From Bacteroidales bacterium (GTDB lineage: Bacteria > Bacteroidota > Bacteroidia > Bacteroidales > VadinHA17): 6,318 nucleotides of DNA. The notes beneath the pieces were generated by a model, which saw only the letters and a program-made list of their open reading frames with translations, made no database searches and was not told the origin of the DNA. Numbering within the stretch: position 1 is the first letter of the stretch; the number at the start of each line of letters is the position of its first letter. Shown in pieces: positions 5,583-6,318 of this stretch. The DNA is taken from NCBI GenBank assembly GCA_003155705.1, contig PMEC01000052.1:18367-24684 (forward strand), in the 5' to 3' direction. The position numbers and the translations under genes were made by a program.

Positions 5583-6318
5583 AACGAACAGAAAACATAT
5601 TACTACGAATAGACAAACTCACTGTTTTACTGTTTCTTGTAATGGTTGTTCTTGGCTGGCTGAATATTTACGCTGCTGTTTACAATGAAGAGCACAAAGG
5701 AATAATGGATTTGTCACAGCGTTATGGAAAGCAATTTGTCTGGATTCTTGCTGCGATCATTATTGCGGTTTTTGTAGTAATAATAGATAACAGGTTTTAT
5801 TTCTTTTTTGGTTATTTCATTTATGGCGGATCAATTATTCTTCTCATCCTGGTTTTGATTCTGGGGAGAGAGATCAATGGTGCCAGATCATGGTTCGAAT
5901 TTGGTTCATTAAATCTTCAGCCATCAGAATTTGCAAAAATCGGAACTGCAATTGCAATTGCACGATATCTGAATTCAAGAGGGCAGGAACTTACAAAATT
6001 CAAAAATCTTTTGCAGGTTTCTTGCATAATTCTTATACCTTCATTACTCGTGGCTGTTCAACCTGATATGGGTTCAGTCATGATCTACCTCGGCTTTTTT
6101 ATGGTACTCTTTCGGGAAGGTTTAAGCCCCTATATATTTATATCCGGGCTACTGGCGGTCTTCCTTTTTTTTATTGCGCTATTATTCAATAATCTATATG
6201 TCACATTAATAATGATTGTTGTTGCCATTTTGTTTGCATGGTTTGCAACAAGGAAGTGGAAATTGTGTCTTACCGGTCTGACTATCTTTATAATAATTAC
6301 AACTACATTATATGTGAT
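5579..6318 (+). CDS. rodA: SEDS peptidoglycan glycosyltransferase RodA, 3'-truncated by the window edge
   Basis: The frame opens at GTG 5579 and stays open to the window end (246 complete codons plus two bases). RodA homologues run about 370 residues in E. coli and, from memory, over 400 in Bacteroidota, so the C-terminal part is missing. RodA polymerises lipid II into glycan strands in the inner membrane as the elongasome partner of PBP2. Visible marks are TM1 (14-35) ending in IYAAVYNEEHKG, SQRYGKQ (46-52), TM2 (53-69), TM3 (74-95), INGARSWFEFGSLNLQPSEFAK (starting at 99; SEDS signature QPSEFAK at 114-120), and QPDMGS (161-166). After QPDMGS come hydrophobic stretches at about 167-178, 184-203, 206-223 and 229-245, more than E. 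coli RodA has in this interval. The conserved Asp-containing extracellular loop that carries the proposed catalytic residue lies beyond the window. The RodA rather than FtsW identity rests on the N-terminus and on adjacency to mrdA. Confidence 0.95.
   Translation, partial: MKRTENILLRIDKLTVLLFLVMVVLGWLNIYAAVYNEEHKGIMDLSQRYGKQFVWILAAIIIAVFVVIIDNRFYFFFGYFIYGGSIILLILVLILGREINGARSWFEFGSLNLQPSEFAKIGTAIAIARYLNSRGQELTKFKNLLQVSCIILIPSLLVAVQPDMGSVMIYLGFFMVLFREGLSPYIFISGLLAVFLFFIALLFNNLYVTLIMIVVAILFAWFATRKWKLCLTGLTIFIIITTTLYV

Larger units (their letters stand above)
1405..6318 (+). other. Elongasome (Rod complex) operon mreB-mreC-mreD-mrdA-rodA
   Basis: Five consecutive same-strand genes have junctions of +14, -4, +10 and -4 bases and encode subunits of one machine. 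No terminator-like hairpin or internal promoter is seen at any junction. The order is the usual one for this cluster in Bacteroidota. Transcription as one unit is inferred from spacing; the operon may begin upstream, in or before purH, and continues past the window end. Confidence 0.88.

Noticed and set aside
1..6318. Search for an undescribed or accessory system (defence, mobile element, toxin-antitoxin, repeat array)
   Set aside because: Every gene is assigned to purine synthesis or the elongasome, the gaps are at most 27 bases, and no direct-repeat array or long inverted repeats were seen. There is no room for an extra system in this window.

Overview
This window is an ordinary, densely packed chromosomal housekeeping segment. 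All six genes read on the + strand: the 3' part of purH, then mreB, mreC, mreD, mrdA (PBP2) and the 5' part of rodA. No tRNA or rRNA gene, mobile element, CRISPR array, phage gene or defence gene is visible. No stretch longer than 27 bases lies outside a gene.

Organism: the gene order, the protein signatures and the AT-rich, Shine-Dalgarno-poor start regions point to the phylum Bacteroidota (Bacteroidetes). A Bacteroidales-like order is possible but is a weaker guess. The most telling signatures are the MreB C-terminus ending KNVDKFQFLMR, a PBP2 with an N-terminal YPARGLILDRNGK block, and a RodA N-terminus with IYAAVYNEEHKG and SQRYGKQ. The family comparisons come from memory, not from a database search.

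Layout: 1-1377 is the C-terminal ~458 residues of PurH, the last two steps of IMP synthesis. A 27-base gap with no terminator leads to mreB (1405-2427). Then come mreC (2442-3263, 14-base gap), mreD (3260-3766, 4-base ATGA overlap with mreC), mrdA (3777-5582, 10-base gap) and rodA (5579 to beyond the window end, GTG start overlapping the mrdA stop as GTGA). The spacing strongly suggests one polycistronic unit from mreB to rodA, possibly with purH read-through.

How the genes work together: MreB filaments lie under the inner membrane and organise the elongasome (Rod complex). MreC and MreD are membrane partners. RodA is the SEDS glycosyltransferase that polymerises lipid II, and PBP2 is the cognate transpeptidase that RodA works with. 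Together they build the lateral wall and set rod shape. PurH belongs to a different pathway and is linked only by position.

I found no new system. The points worth a second look are modest: a Cys/His cluster beside the PBP2 active site that may bind metal, extra hydrophobic segments in RodA after the QPD motif, the purH-mre linkage, and the GTG start of rodA nested in the mrdA stop.
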